Shown: piece after piece, positions 7,251-16,893 of the stretch
How positions within the stretch are numbered: the first letter of the stretch is position 1
Layout of the letters: each line of letters opens with the position of its first letter
Made by a program: the position numbers and the translations under genes
Assembly: GCA_013152755.1 (NCBI GenBank)
Contig: JAADFR010000010.1
Span: forward strand, 1-36,459
Direction of reading: 5' to 3'
Source of the DNA: Alphaproteobacteria bacterium
Lineage (GTDB): Bacteria; Pseudomonadota; Alphaproteobacteria; Sphingomonadales; Emcibacteraceae
DNA length: 36,459 bases
Notes under the pieces: model-generated
Databases searched by the model: none
The model's input: the letters and a program-made list of their open reading frames with translations, nothing else
Told to the model about the DNA's origin: nothing

Positions 7251-9578
7251 TTACCGCCGCCATGTGACATTCAGACCATATGTCCGGGGCCGGGTGACGA
7301 GCTGTGCCAGCGGATCCTGATCCGAGGATATGGAATCAACAATGCCGCGCGTGTCAAATAGATTGTTGACGAAAAGCTTGGCGCTCCATGTTTCGGTTTC
7401 AATACCAAGACGGGCGTTGAAATTGTTATAGCCGCCGATCTGTTCCGTATGAGGGTTAAATCCGTCCGCCTCTGCTCCTCTGGGCCGGAATTCAGTCCGT
7501 GACCGGCCTACCCAAGCGTAATCAACCCGGAACAGACCGCCAATCTCCTCTGTCACATCAAAGGAATATTGGGCCGAGGCATTGAAGGTAAATTCAGGTA
7601 CATTGGGCACCGGGTCGCCCTTGTGGCCGGGAAAGGCCACTTCGACGATGTTGCCCGGCGTGACTCCCGGCTGATCCTTGGTCAGGAAAGTGTCTGTATA
7701 GGCACCGCCCATGGTAAGCTCAAGCTGATCCGTGGGGCGTAGGGTCACATCCGCTTCTATGCCTCTGATCCGTGTATCACCAGCGTTCGCGATGAACTGA
7801 AAAGCGCCGGTGGCATCTCTGCTGACCGACTGCATATTGGACCAGTCAATCTGATAGATTGCTACATTCAGAATCACTTTGTTTTCGGCAAAACGGGATT
7901 TCATGCCAAGCTCATAGTTCCACAGGCTGTCCGGTGCAAAATTGCGCGGTATCTGCGCAATTACGGGTATGCCCGCTGAATTTAGACCACCAACCCGAAA
8001 CCCCTGAGATGCGGTGGCATAAATCATAAGGTCATCACTGGCCTTATAGGCAAGGTTAAACTTGGTCGTAAGTTTGTCATCGCTGGAATCATTCGGCTTG
8101 ATTGGGGGACGCGGGCCACCGCCAAAACCGAAGAAGGGATGGGTTTCAAGCTCTGCTGAATTCTGACTGGAATGGAAATAACGCAGACCTACCGTGGCGG
8201 TCAGTTTTTCAGTGGCCTCAAAGGACAGCTCGCCAAAGATGGCCTCCTGATTAATGCCGCCGTCATTGGTCCGGCCAAAAAGCGCAATCCCGGAGCCGGT
8301 GAAAAAGTCATTTTCCGGATCCCAGGGCCCAAGGGCGCGGCCCGTTGTCGCGTCCGAAGCGATGACCTGAACCTCAAAATTGGTTCTTTCCTGCTGGATC
8401 AATCCACCAACCACCATCTGTATCGGTCCCTCCCAGTTAGAGGCATAGCGCAGTTCATTGGACCAGACCCGCCGGGATTGGGGCTGGTGGGTGATGGCGC
8501 GCACCGGTGCGCCTAAGAAAATCAGGATAGGGGTTGAGTCAAAATTGAAATTCAATCGCCTGTCAAACCAGTTGGAGGTCGCGGTGATGGTGCCGTTTTC
8601 CATTTCATAATTGGCCGTCAGGCTATAGATTTCCCAGTTATCACTCCATTCATCCTTGGTAAAGGACACGGTTTTCAGGTCGCCGCCAAAGAAATTCGGC
8701 AAGGCGTCTGTCGGGGCATGGCCAATGGTTCCCGCCGGCGTTATGCGGGATGTGCCGCCCACATCTGTCCGCTGGATCATGATCGAGGCATCGATTGTAA
8801 GATTCTCGCTGGCCGCAAGGCGCAACATCACCCGGCCCCCGTAAGTCTTCTCATTATTGATATTATTGGTGCCAAGGCGCACATTATCCACATAACCGGA
8901 CCGGTCCACATTCCAGGCCACGACCCGCAGGGCGGCTTTGTCCTGAACAAGGGGCAGGTTGATCATGGCGTTAATGTCCCAGTTAAAGCCCCCGCCATCC
9001 GTATTGCCCAGAGAGCCGTCCACATAGGCATCAATGCCTTCCAGATCCGGTTTGTTGGGGATCATCTTTATGGTGCCTGACATGGAGCTGGCTCCATACA
9101 GGGTGCCTTGTGGTCCTTTCAGGACTTCGATGCGGTTAATGTCATAGAGCTTGATGTCTACATTGCGACCCCCGCCATCTTCTTTGCTAGAGGCTGTAAT
9201 GACGGCCTCATCAAAATAAACCCCGGTTGTGGAGGCCCCGATGGAATTCACGCCGCGCAGGAATATTCTTTTATCGCCCGGTCCAAGGTCTTCATAGCGA
9301 AGCCCCGTGATCGATGGTGCCCAGTCGGCAAAATCCTGAACGCCCCGGTCCCGCAGGCTGTCACCGCTAATGGCCTGAATGGCAATGGGTACATCAATGA
9401 GGGTCTGACTGCCCCGCTTGGTGGCTGTTACCAGAATTTCTTCAAAGTCAATTTTGTCATCTTCATTCTCTGCGGCAAATGCCGTTGGCACCTGTGCAAG
9501 CAATGCTGCGCAGGAGGCGGTTGCAAGAATGGTGGTTAATCTACCTGAGGGGTGAAACTTAGAATTTTTGGTATTCAT
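7251..9578 (-). CDS. TonB-dependent outer-membrane receptor
   Basis: This 775-residue protein imports a large or scarce ligand across the outer membrane using TonB-ExbBD energy. It has a signal peptide (residues 1-35, ending TAFAAEN), a TonB-box-like FEEILVTATKR, a plug domain (about 50-170: VPIAIQAISGDSLRDRGVQDF, RIEVLKGPQGTLYGASSMSGTIKMIPNKP), and a long beta-barrel with the receptor signature near the C-terminus (FNARLGIETETWSAKLFVNNLFDTRG ... PRTYGLNVTWRR). It resembles the oligotrophic alphaproteobacterial receptors often linked to organic substrates rather than iron alone. The ribosome site is AGGACAGGAAA. Its 5' leader contains a 6-bp hairpin (TTCCCG/CGGGAA at 9609-9628). No binding-protein or ABC gene is adjacent. 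Confidence 0.95.
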   Translation of the reverse strand: MNTKNSKFHPSGRLTTILATASCAALLAQVPTAFAAENEDDKIDFEEILVTATKRGSQTLIDVPIAIQAISGDSLRDRGVQDFADWAPSITGLRYEDLGPGDKRIFLRGVNSIGASTTGVYFDEAVITASSKEDGGGRNVDIKLYDINRIEVLKGPQGTLYGASSMSGTIKMIPNKPDLEGIDAYVDGSLGNTDGGGFNWDINAMINLPLVQDKAALRVVAWNVDRSGYVDNVRLGTNNINNEKTYGGRVMLRLAASENLTIDASIMIQRTDVGGTSRITPAGTIGHAPTDALPNFFGGDLKTVSFTKDEWSDNWEIYSLTANYEMENGTITATSNWFDRRLNFNFDSTPILIFLGAPVRAITHQPQSRRVWSNELRYASNWEGPIQMVVGGLIQQERTNFEVQVIASDATTGRALGPWDPENDFFTGSGIALFGRTNDGGINQEAIFGELSFEATEKLTATVGLRYFHSSQNSAELETHPFFGFGGGPRPPIKPNDSSDDKLTTKFNLAYKASDDLMIYATASQGFRVGGLNSAGIPVIAQIPRNFAPDSLWNYELGMKSRFAENKVILNVAIYQIDWSNMQSVSRDATGAFQFIANAGDTRIRGIEADVTLRPTDQLELTMGGAYTDTFLTKDQPGVTPGNIVEVAFPGHKGDPVPNVPEFTFNASAQYSFDVTEEIGGLFRVDYAWVGRSRTEFRPRGAEADGFNPHTEQIGGYNNFNARLGIETETWSAKLFVNNLFDTRGIVDSISSDQDPLAQLVTRPRTYGLNVTWRR

Positions 9579-9608
9579 TTTCCTGTCCTATATCTCGTGT
9601 TTGTAAGA

Positions 9609-9628
9609 TTCCCGGCCCCATACGGGAA
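9609..9628. repeat. Inverted repeat in the leader of the TonB-dependent receptor
   Basis: Perfect 6-bp arms TTCCCG and CGGGAA are separated by 8 nt, 31 nt upstream of the receptor start codon. It could be a short RNA hairpin in the 5' leader or a protein site. A second small palindrome (TAACC-N5-GGTTA, 9631-9645) lies next to it. No regulator can be assigned. Confidence 0.4.
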
Positions 9629-9865
9629 ATTAACCGGAATGGTTACAGTGATTTTTATCATTAAATTAAGTAATATGATATTTCATATGTCATGTCAAAT
9701 AAAACGGCGGCAAAATTGCGTTTACTTTAGATGTAAAACAATTTCCGTTGATATAGAAAACAGAGATATATGGGGGAGGGGCGGGGTATTTACCCAAGGC
9801 ATTATAACAGGATGCCTTGGGTTATTTCATATTTATAGACTTGGTGGGCTGACGGGCCGCCATAC

Positions 9866-10114
9866 TCAGACTGCGGCCTCAATCATTGGGGTTGAATATT
9901 GGGCATATTCCATTTTCTGTTGGGAGATAGATCCCATGGTCAGGCCCGTGATAATCAAAACAGTTGCAATGGCCAGATTGCGCAGAATTTCTTTGCTTTC
10001 TACCTTGGCATAAGACTGGCGTCTGAAGATTGCCGGACGGCTTTTTTTCTGATTGTCGCTCACAAGGCCCATAAAGCTGTTTACTTCAATAGTGTTTGTA
10101 AAAATGTTGTTCAT
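9866..10114 (-). CDS. Small single-pass membrane protein of unknown function
   Basis: The gene encodes 82 residues with no family I recognise. The first 40 residues are polar and basic, followed by one hydrophobic helix (about 49-66, LAIATVLIITGLTMGSI) and a short C-terminal tail, so an inner-membrane protein with a cytoplasmic N-terminus is likely. The gene is supported by a strong ribosome site (CGGAGAAAG, about 4-5 nt from the ATG) and by a good sigma70-like promoter about 80 nt upstream. It lies between the TonB-dependent receptor and the thiamine-diphosphate enzyme and seems to be its own transcription unit. Confidence 0.65.
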   Translation of the reverse strand: MNNIFTNTIEVNSFMGLVSDNQKKSRPAIFRRQSYAKVESKEILRNLAIATVLIITGLTMGSISQQKMEYAQYSTPMIEAAV

Positions 10115-10183
10115 AATCTTTCTCCGTTAGTTGGTTTAAATTTCTTCACCGGGTTAATACTGTTGCGCTGTCCTAGCGACTTG

Positions 10184-10205
10184 GTGTGCTACATATATAG
10201 TACAC
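10184..10205. repeat. Inverted repeat overlapping the -10 of the small membrane protein gene
   Basis: GTGTGCTA and TAGTACAC (7 of 8 positions complementary) are separated by 6 nt. The element covers the -10 hexamer of the minus-strand promoter, a position typical of a repressor operator. The cognate regulator is not identifiable. Confidence 0.4.
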
Positions 10206-10223
10206 TAGATCGATAATAGTCAA
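10194..10223 (-). promoter_or_regulatory. Sigma70-like promoter for the small membrane protein gene
   Basis: Read on the minus strand, a -35 TTGACT (10218-10223) and a -10 TATATA (10194-10199) are separated by 18 bp. The predicted start of transcription is about 70 nt upstream of the ATG at 10114. Five of six -35 bases match the consensus. Confidence 0.55.
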
Positions 10224-10304
10224 CAATAAATATGAATAAAAAATATTATCCTTTAATATCAATAGATTACTATGTTACAATTGTTGGGTAATGGTGTTGT
10301 TGGG

Positions 10305-10326
10305 GTGTTTAATAGGGCATAAACAC
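10305..10326. repeat. Inverted repeat upstream of the thiamine-diphosphate enzyme gene
   Basis: Perfect 7-bp arms GTGTTTA and TAAACAC are separated by 8 nt. No T-run follows, so it is not a terminator. A regulator site is possible. Confidence 0.35.
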
Positions 10327-10513
10327 TGTGTTAGTGGGCTCTAAATCAAGTGATTCTTCTCCTATAACACAGCAGGTTATTTCCCAACCGGCTGGAAAAG
10401 TGAATTTTACTTTCATTTTGAAATTATATATATTAGGGTGGCGTAATTTTCTGACTTGTCTAAGATGACTGTCGGACCAATTGGCGCATAATAATTATAT
10501 TAAGAGAGACCAT

Positions 10514-12148
10514 ATGACCCAGATGAATGCCAGCAGTGCAATAGCAGAAGGTTTAATCGCCAACGGTGTTGATACCGTCTTTGGCCTGCCGGGCGCGCAG
10601 ATGTATGACTTGTTTGAGGCCTTTTACCAGTATCAGGATAAACTCCGCGTTATCGGCGCGCGCCATGAACAGGCCCTAGGTTATATGGCGTTCGGTTATG
10701 CGCGGTCCACAGGCAGGCTCGGGGTATATTCGCCGGTGCCGGGGCCGGGGGTACTGAATAGTACGGCGGCATTATGCACGGCCTACGGTGCGAACACGCC
10801 TGTGCTTTGTCTGACCGGCGAAGTGCCCAACAGCTTCATGGGGCAGGGGCGGGGCCACCTCCATGAATTGCCCGATCAATTATCGCTTATTAAAGGGGTC
10901 ACCAAATGGGCAACCCATGTGGCTGATCCCACAGAGACCCCCGCACAGTTGAATGCGGCCATTACCGCCGCCTGTTCCGGGCGTCAGGGGCCGGTATCCC
11001 TGCAGCTTTGCTGGGATGATTTTGGACGTATGGCCGAAATGGAAACATTATCCGCCGCAGAGATGCCCGTGACCCCTGTGATTGATCCGGATGACCTGTT
11101 GCGCGCGGCAAAGCTTATTAAAGATGCCCGTGCGCCGATGATTTTTGTCGGCAGCGGCGCGCAACATGCCGGTGCCGAGATAAATGAACTGGCTGAAATG
11201 CTCGAAGCCCCCGTAGTTGGGTTTCGCGGCGGGCGGGGCATTGTCGGCGATGATCGGGACATGGGGCTTACCATGGCGGCGGCGTTTAAATTATGGCCGG
11301 ACACGGATTTGATGATCGGTATTGGCAGCCGTATGGAAATTCCCTTCATGCGCTGGGGCAGTTTTATGGATTACCTGCGCCGGATGCCAGGTAAAAAGCT
11401 GGTGCGGCTGGATATTGATCCGGCGGAAATGGACCGGCTGGATACGGACGCCGGAATCATTGCCGATGCCAAAGAGGGCAGCAGAAAACTAATTGACGCC
11501 CTGTCACAGTTGACTGTAACCGCCTCCGGGCGCCGGGACAAAATTGCCGCCGCCAAAGCGGCCTCGGCACAGGAAATTCAGGATATTCAGCCACAGGTGG
11601 ATTACCTGTCTGTGATCCGTGATGTGTTGCCCCGGGACGGCTTTCTGGTGGATGAAGTCTGTCAGGTGGGCTTTGCCACCCCCTACGCTTTCCCGGTTTA
11701 TGAGCCTTTGACTTTTGTCAGTGGCGGCTATCAGGGTAATCTGGGCTTTGGTTTCCCGACCTCCTTGGGGGTTAAGGTGGCCAATCCGGATAAGGCGGTT
11801 GTCTCCATCACTGGCGACGGCGGCTTTATGTTCGGGATACAGGAACTGGCCACGGCGGTGCAATATGATATTGCGGTGGTCGTCATCGTTTTTAACAATT
11901 CCGCTTACGGCAATGTGCGCCGGGATCAGCAACAGCGGTATGATAATCACATCATGGGCGCGGATCTGAAAAACCCCGATTTTATCAAGCTGGCGGAGTC
12001 TTTCGGGGTAACCGGCTATCGGGCCACCAGTCCGGCAGAGTTGAAACCTCTTCTGGAAAAAGCTTTGGCCCTTGGCAAGCCTGCCTTGATTGAGGTCGTT
12101 CAGGACAGAGGTAGTGAAGCCTCCCCCTGGAAATATCTGATGGCTTAG
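10514..12148 (+). CDS. Thiamine-diphosphate-dependent enzyme, acetolactate synthase/2-oxoacid decarboxylase family
   Basis: The family converts 2-oxo acids by decarboxylation or carboligation. The 544 residues show all three domains: a PYR domain with catalytic Glu (RHEQALGYMAFGYAR, E52), a central domain (about 190-340), and a PP domain with the thiamine-diphosphate/magnesium motif GDGGF...NN (GDG at 434-436, NN at 461-462). The start is set at 10514, not the upstream TTG at 10481, because AAGAGAGAC lies just before this ATG and MTQMNASSAIAEGLI begins the normal domain. No acetolactate synthase small subunit follows, and no ilvC is nearby, so a degradative oxoacid lyase or decarboxylase is as likely as biosynthetic IlvB. 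The exact substrate is undetermined. Confidence 0.88.
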   Translation: MTQMNASSAIAEGLIANGVDTVFGLPGAQMYDLFEAFYQYQDKLRVIGARHEQALGYMAFGYARSTGRLGVYSPVPGPGVLNSTAALCTAYGANTPVLCLTGEVPNSFMGQGRGHLHELPDQLSLIKGVTKWATHVADPTETPAQLNAAITAACSGRQGPVSLQLCWDDFGRMAEMETLSAAEMPVTPVIDPDDLLRAAKLIKDARAPMIFVGSGAQHAGAEINELAEMLEAPVVGFRGGRGIVGDDRDMGLTMAAAFKLWPDTDLMIGIGSRMEIPFMRWGSFMDYLRRMPGKKLVRLDIDPAEMDRLDTDAGIIADAKEGSRKLIDALSQLTVTASGRRDKIAAAKAASAQEIQDIQPQVDYLSVIRDVLPRDGFLVDEVCQVGFATPYAFPVYEPLTFVSGGYQGNLGFGFPTSLGVKVANPDKAVVSITGDGGFMFGIQELATAVQYDIAVVVIVFNNSAYGNVRRDQQQRYDNHIMGADLKNPDFIKLAESFGVTGYRATSPAELKPLLEKALALGKPALIEVVQDRGSEASPWKYLMA

Positions 12149-12296
12149 GTCTATTCCATGCAGTTAAAATATGGTCTCTTTTTTTGGTATAAGATAAATA
12201 GAGTGATGAAAGCCTCTATGATAATTCCCTTCTTGTTTATTAACCATTCTCACGTATAAAGAATCCTGAACATATTCTACTTGTGGAAACCGAAAT

Positions 12297-14573
12297 ATGC
12301 CTGATGAGAATTTCAAAGAAACCTCCCTGCGTTATCACCGGGAACCAACCCCGGGCAAGCTTGAAATAACCCCGACCACTTCCCTGTCGAACCAGCGTGA
12401 TCTGGCCCGGGCCTATTCGCCGGGTGTGGCTTTTGCCTGTGAGGCCATTGTGGAAGATGCGGCGGCGGTGAACGAGATGACCATACGCGGTAACCTTGTG
12501 GGGGTTGTGACCAACGGTACGGCGGTGCTGGGTCTTGGTAATATCGGACCACTGGCCTCCAAACCGGTGATGGAGGGCAAGGCGGTCTTGTTCAAGAAAT
12601 TCGCCGGTATCAATGTCTTTGACATCGAAATAGATCAGAATGACCCGGAAAAGCTCATCGATACGGTTGCCGCGCTGGAACCGACCTTTGGCGCGATTAA
12701 TCTGGAAGACATCAAGGCACCGGAATGTTTCATCGTTGAGAAAGCCCTGAAAGAGCGGATGAATATCCCGGTATTTCACGATGATCAGCATGGCACGGCC
12801 ATTGTGGTCGGGGCGGCGGTTTATAACGGCCTGCGTATTGTGGACAAGAAGATGTCCGAGGTGACGGTGGTTGCCACTGGCGGCGGGGCGGCGTCACTGG
12901 CTTGTCTCGATCTGTTGGTGAGCATGGGCTTGCGTAAAGAGAATGTCACGCTGGTGGATATTGAAGGCGTGGTTTATGAGGGCCGGGCCAAGGATATGAA
13001 TCCCTATAAGGATAAATATGCCATCAAGACGGACAAGCGAACATTGGGTGATGTGATCGGCGATGCGGATGTGTTTCTTGGCCTGTCCGCACCGGGTATT
13101 CTAAAGCCGGATATGGTGGCGCGGATGGCGGCAAAGCCGTTCATACTGGCGTTGGCCAATCCGACCCCGGAAATCCTGCCTGAGGATGTGAAAAAAGTTC
13201 GTGATGATGCGGTTATGGCCACCGGGCGGTCCGATTATCCCAATCAGGTCAATAATGTGCTATGTTTCCCCTTTCTGTTTCGCGGGGCATTGGACGTGGG
13301 GGCAACGACCATTAATGAGGAAATGAAACATGCCTGCGTCAAGGCCATCGCCGATCTGGCTTTCAAGGAATCTTCCGAGCAGGTGGCCAATGCCTATCAG
13401 GGGGAGGTGCTGAAATTCGGCCCGGAATATATCATTCCAAAGCCCCTTGACCCGCGCCTGATATTGGAAGTCGCCCCTGCCGTGGCCAAGGCGGCCATGG
13501 ACAGCGGCGTTGCCACAAGGCCGCTGGAGGATATTGATGCTTACCGGGAGCGGCTGGACAGATTTGTCTTTAAATCCAGTATATTATTGCACCCGGTGAT
13601 CGAACTTGCCAAGAAAAACCCCAAGCGGATTATCTTTGCCGAGGGCGAAAAAGAAAGCGTTCTGCTGGCGGTGCAGGCTCTGGTCGATGAGAAAATGGGG
13701 CTGCCCATTTTGGTGGGCCGTCCGGTGGTGGTTGATCAAAAGATTGAAAAACTGGGCCTGCGCTTGAAAAAGGATCAGGATTTTGAACTGATCAATCCTC
13801 AGAAAGATGACAGATACCGTCACTATTGGCATGAATATCACGGATTGGTCAGCCGCAAAGGCGTGTCACAGGATGCGGCCAGAACCATTGTGCGCACCAA
13901 TACCACGGTCATTGCCGCCCTTGCGGTGCGCATGGGGGATGCGGATGCCATGATTTGCGGCACGTATGGCCGGTTTGACTTTCATGTGAAATATATCATT
14001 GATATCATTGGCCGCAAAAGTGCGGATCAAAATCTGTCCACGGTCAGCACCCTGATACTGCCGCGCCGGACCATATTTTTTGCAGATGCCTTCATGACTG
14101 TTGATCCTGATTTGGATCAGATTGTGGAAAATACCCTTGCGGCGGCGGAAAAGGTCAGCCATTTTGGCGTGACGCCCAAGGTGGCTCTGCTGTCCCATTC
14201 CAATTTTGGCTCATCCAATGCGCCGTCGGCAAAGAAGATGCGTAAAGCCACCCGCATATTACGAAAAATGAAGCCGGATATGGAAATTGACGGTGAAATG
14301 CACGCCGATGCGGCCCTGCGCGAAGCGGTGCGGGACAAGATGGTGCCGGACAGCAAACTGACCGGTGCGGCCAACTTGTTTATCTTCCCCAATTTGGATG
14401 CGGCCAATATTTGTATTGAGATGTTACGCAGTGTGGATAATGGTTTGCTGGTGGGACCGATCCTGCTTGGAGCGGCGCAACCTGTTCATATTGTCACCCC
14501 GTCCGCCACTGCCAAAGGCATCTTCAACATGGCCGCCATCGCCCTCGCCGATGCCCAGAATTTGGACGCGTAA
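12297..14573 (+). CDS. maeB: NADP-type malic enzyme with C-terminal phosphotransacetylase-like domain
   Basis: It oxidatively decarboxylates malate to pyruvate, giving NADPH. The 758 residues match the MaeB architecture: an N-terminal malic domain ([49 protein letters not shown]), an NAD(P)-binding domain (about 170-400, [17 protein letters not shown]), and a C-terminal phosphotransacetylase-like domain (about 430-758, [10 protein letters not shown] ... [18 protein letters not shown]). In this family the tail is regulatory, not catalytic. Fused proteins of this kind are common in alphaproteobacteria. The ATG at 12297 has a weak GGAAA upstream. A 148-nt gap separates it from the previous gene, so it is probably transcribed separately. 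Confidence 0.95.
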   Translation: MPDENFKETSLRYHREPTPGKLEITPTTSLSNQRDLARAYSPGVAFACEAIVEDAAAVNEMTIRGNLVGVVTNGTAVLGLGNIGPLASKPVMEGKAVLFKKFAGINVFDIEIDQNDPEKLIDTVAALEPTFGAINLEDIKAPECFIVEKALKERMNIPVFHDDQHGTAIVVGAAVYNGLRIVDKKMSEVTVVATGGGAASLACLDLLVSMGLRKENVTLVDIEGVVYEGRAKDMNPYKDKYAIKTDKRTLGDVIGDADVFLGLSAPGILKPDMVARMAAKPFILALANPTPEILPEDVKKVRDDAVMATGRSDYPNQVNNVLCFPFLFRGALDVGATTINEEMKHACVKAIADLAFKESSEQVANAYQGEVLKFGPEYIIPKPLDPRLILEVAPAVAKAAMDSGVATRPLEDIDAYRERLDRFVFKSSILLHPVIELAKKNPKRIIFAEGEKESVLLAVQALVDEKMGLPILVGRPVVVDQKIEKLGLRLKKDQDFELINPQKDDRYRHYWHEYHGLVSRKGVSQDAARTIVRTNTTVIAALAVRMGDADAMICGTYGRFDFHVKYIIDIIGRKSADQNLSTVSTLILPRRTIFFADAFMTVDPDLDQIVENTLAAAEKVSHFGVTPKVALLSHSNFGSSNAPSAKKMRKATRILRKMKPDMEIDGEMHADAALREAVRDKMVPDSKLTGAANLFIFPNLDAANICIEMLRSVDNGLLVGPILLGAAQPVHIVTPSATAKGIFNMAAIALADAQNLDA

Positions 14574-14596
14574 TTGGGTATTAGGGACTAATCCTC

Positions 14597-14935
14597 TTAT
14601 TTAAAGGACAGGCCGCCAACTGCATCGCCCGCCGCGCCGTAAAATACGCTATAGCTGATGTCCTGCCAGATGCCTGACTTGTAATAGGGGTCCGCTTCAA
14701 GCATGGCCTGCGCGGTCTTTTGGTCAGCGGTCTTATAGATCAGGATGGAGCCACAGACAGATGCGCCGTCTTCGCTGAATATGGGCCCGGCCACCAGCAG
14801 GTCATCAATGGTCTTTTCCACATGGGCCAGGTGCTCCGTCAGCGTTTCCTGACGGACGCGCGCAATATCCGCGCCCGGCTTGTCGTGGCATATGACGGCG
14901 GTGAATAGATTACCCTTGGGGAAAGAATTTTTCAT
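14597..14935 (-). CDS. YciI-like protein
   Basis: The family has a dimeric alpha-beta-barrel (ferredoxin-like) fold, often of unknown enzymatic role. The 112 residues show the typical N-terminal strand NLFTAVICHDKPGA, a helix with RQETLTEHLAHVEK carrying the conserved His, GPIFSEDG, and the characteristic ADPYYKSGIW motif with the Asp-Pro-Tyr core. The frame extends upstream to 15073, but the ATG at 14935 is chosen because AGGAGCG precedes it and the family begins here. The upstream extension would overlap the NHL gene. It is the last gene of the MerR cassette, 61 nt after the NHL gene, and is convergent with the malic enzyme gene. Confidence 0.85.
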   Translation of the reverse strand: MKNSFPKGNLFTAVICHDKPGADIARVRQETLTEHLAHVEKTIDDLLVAGPIFSEDGASVCGSILIYKTADQKTAQAMLEADPYYKSGIWQDISYSVFYGAAGDAVGGLSFK

Positions 14936-14996
14936 GCTGGTCGCTCCTGTGTATTTTTCGGCAGTGGTATGATTTTTGAGAATTTTCCGGGCATTG

Positions 14997-15974
14997 TCAA
15001 TGCTGTTGCCATTTTTGAATTCGGTTATTGCCGTAATCAACGATGAAAATCGTTCCATCTTTTGCGACCGCAATCCCTAATGGATAGGTAAATTGTCCGC
15101 CACCCTTACCGGGGCCACCCATGGAAAAAAGAAAAGTTCCGTCTGACCGGAATGCCTGAATGCGATGATTGTAAAAGTCCGTTGCAAAAACTTTACCGTC
15201 ATTACTTACGTCGATACTGCTGACGGTTCTGAACCAGCCATTAAAGGGACCGCTGATATTCAGGGCAAAGGGGCCGCCCCATTTGTGGGAGAATTGACCA
15301 TCCGAGGTAAAGACCTGTATCCGGTCATTATAGCCATCGGCGACAAAAATTTTGCCATTTGGCCCAAGTGCCACATCAGTGGGGTAGTTAAATTGTCCGG
15401 CTAGAATACCTGTTTCACCTGTGGTGCCCCATTGGCGTATAAAATGACCATCGGCCCCAAGTTGTTGCAGGCGTTTATTATAAAAGTCAGTGACAAAAAG
15501 ATCACCGTTTTTTGCAACGGCAATGCCATCAGGGGCGTTGAATTCGCCGGGCTCCTTTCCAGCGCGGCCTATGGATTTTATATATTTGCCGGTTAGGGTG
15601 AAAATTTCAATTCTGTCATTAAAATAATCCGGCACATATAATTTATCCCCTGAAATTGCCAGATTCATCGGGCGGCCAAGGTGACCCGGCGCATCGCCTT
15701 TCGCCCCAAAGCTGCGGCGGTAGTTTCCGTCATAGTCAAAGACCTGAATTCTGGAATTTCGGGCATCGGAAACGAATATTTCATCATCGGAAAGGGCGAT
15801 GCCTACGGGGTCATTGAATTGGCCGTCACCGTCGCCTTTACTGCCCCAACTGGTGACGAATGAATATCCGGCCTCTTTGGCAGAGGGTACAAAGGCGATC
15901 CATCCTGCCAGTAAAGCAAGGGTAATAATGGCGGTTAGGCGACCTGTTACCTTGATTAACGTTTTAATTTTCAT
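14997..15974 (-). CDS. NHL-repeat six-bladed propeller protein, exported or membrane-anchored
   Basis: The 325 residues begin with a signal or anchor (about 12-30, TAIITLALLAGWIAFVPSA), so the propeller lies in the periplasm. Six NHL repeats are readable, each with a GQFN-P-GIA strand and a D-x-x-N-x-RIQVF strand; the clearest are at about 51-80, 98-127, 145-172 and 192-223. The fifth is degenerate. NHL propellers bind proteins or small ligands, and some have lyase activity (peptidyl-alpha-hydroxyglycine lyase type); no catalytic claim is made. It lies 8 nt downstream of the barrel gene and belongs to the same operon. Confidence 0.88.
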   Translation of the reverse strand: MKIKTLIKVTGRLTAIITLALLAGWIAFVPSAKEAGYSFVTSWGSKGDGDGQFNDPVGIALSDDEIFVSDARNSRIQVFDYDGNYRRSFGAKGDAPGHLGRPMNLAISGDKLYVPDYFNDRIEIFTLTGKYIKSIGRAGKEPGEFNAPDGIAVAKNGDLFVTDFYNKRLQQLGADGHFIRQWGTTGETGILAGQFNYPTDVALGPNGKIFVADGYNDRIQVFTSDGQFSHKWGGPFALNISGPFNGWFRTVSSIDVSNDGKVFATDFYNHRIQAFRSDGTFLFSMGGPGKGGGQFTYPLGIAVAKDGTIFIVDYGNNRIQKWQQH

Positions 15975-15982
15975 GGTATTTC

Positions 15983-16891
15983 CTAGAAATTGAACCTGAA
16001 TCCTGTTCGGGCGATATAGTCATTTTCAAGTCCTGTTCCATTCATATCCTGGATGATCGGCAGTTGGACGGAGATTTCGGCGATCCATCGCCGGGTCACA
16101 TATTGTATGCCCGGCACAAGAAACAGTCTGGTGCCCCCCGAATTCAGGTCTTTCACCGCATTGATTTTATTTTTGCCTTGATGGATGAGGTTCATTTCAA
16201 GAACCCCATAGAGGAAACCGGGCACACCGCCGCTCAGGCTTTTTGGCCACAGGCGGTATTGGAGGGAGCTGTCCATCCGGCTGACATCACCGGCTTCAAA
16301 ACCATTGGCGGTCATATTGGCTTTGTAACTGATCTGGGTATCAACCTGCATAGAAAGAGTTTGATAGGTCATGACAATACCGCCCAAAGGATCCCATGAC
16401 CCGGATCCGGGTTGCAGGCTGGCAGGCAATTGGCCAAAGCTGTCCCTGTTCCGGCTGTTCCCGGTTGGCATTTTAATGCCGGCAAAGGGGGCAATACGGA
16501 AGTTTCCGCCTTTAAAATTATTCTTGTAAATCGTATATCGGCCAAAGAAGGTCATATCACCGAAACCGCGGGTGCTTCGGGTAAGGCGGGCGCTATTCAT
16601 GGTCAGTTTCAGGGTCTTGTTAACATAGGGCAGGGCGGCAAACAGGGCGAGGTCGCTGTTGATACCATATGCCAATATGGAAACCACGGATTGTGTTGAA
16701 ACATCCCGTTCGGCAGCTGTGAAATCCTTGCCGGATTGCCCCAGAATAAATTGCTGACGGATTAAAAATTCATCCTTGGCAACCGGTAATGCCGTGTTGA
16801 ATGTGATGGGGGCCCCCCATGCGACAATATTTTGACTGAGAAAAACCATTGCTACAGCAAATAATAAGAGAAAGGAATGTCGAATACGCAT
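15983..16891 (-). CDS. Outer-membrane barrel-like protein (phenol-degradation meta-pathway/transporter family)
   Basis: This 302-residue protein has a signal peptide (residues 1-26, ending NIVAWGA) and then alternating amphipathic strands typical of a small outer-membrane barrel, ending in an aromatic residue (GFRFNF), as expected for barrel insertion. Strands such as GFGDMTFFGRYTIYKNN, NFRIAPFAGIKMPTG and LFLVPGIQYVTRRWIAEISVQLPI resemble the PF13557 family (called MetA-pathway phenol degradation or simply transporter). Members of this family also occur beside heavy-metal genes. Here it lies 2 nt after an exported HMA protein, so passage or sensing of a metal or its complex is an inference from context. 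Confidence 0.75.
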   Translation of the reverse strand: MRIRHSFLLLFAVAMVFLSQNIVAWGAPITFNTALPVAKDEFLIRQQFILGQSGKDFTAAERDVSTQSVVSILAYGINSDLALFAALPYVNKTLKLTMNSARLTRSTRGFGDMTFFGRYTIYKNNFKGGNFRIAPFAGIKMPTGNSRNRDSFGQLPASLQPGSGSWDPLGGIVMTYQTLSMQVDTQISYKANMTANGFEAGDVSRMDSSLQYRLWPKSLSGGVPGFLYGVLEMNLIHQGKNKINAVKDLNSGGTRLFLVPGIQYVTRRWIAEISVQLPIIQDMNGTGLENDYIARTGFRFNF

Positions 16892-16893
16892 GC

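Larger units (their letters stand above)
10115..10513. other. 399-bp intergenic region between divergent genes
   Basis: This AT-rich stretch has no plausible gene. It holds the promoter for the small membrane protein (10194-10223, minus), an inverted repeat overlapping its -10 (10184-10205), and a second inverted repeat (10305-10326) that may serve either gene. I see no convincing consensus promoter for the plus-strand gene, and no tRNA. Confidence 0.6.

Noticed and set aside
9631-9645. TAACC-N5-GGTTA near the first TonB-dependent receptor as a sixth IclR operator
   Set aside because: The distance between half-sites is 2 bp shorter than in the other five and the outer bases do not match.
10514-12148. 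Biosynthetic acetolactate synthase (ilvB) as a firm name
   Set aside because: There is no small subunit or ilvC nearby, and residue evidence does not separate it from other thiamine-diphosphate lyases and decarboxylases; the family name is kept.
12160-12187. T-rich stretch after the thiamine-diphosphate enzyme gene as a terminator
   Set aside because: The seven-T run is present, but the only upstream stem (CCAT/ATGG) is 4 bp with a long loop, too weak to call.
14936-15073. N-terminal extension of the YciI-like protein
   Set aside because: It would overlap the NHL gene and is not family-like; AGGAGCG precedes the internal ATG at 14935.
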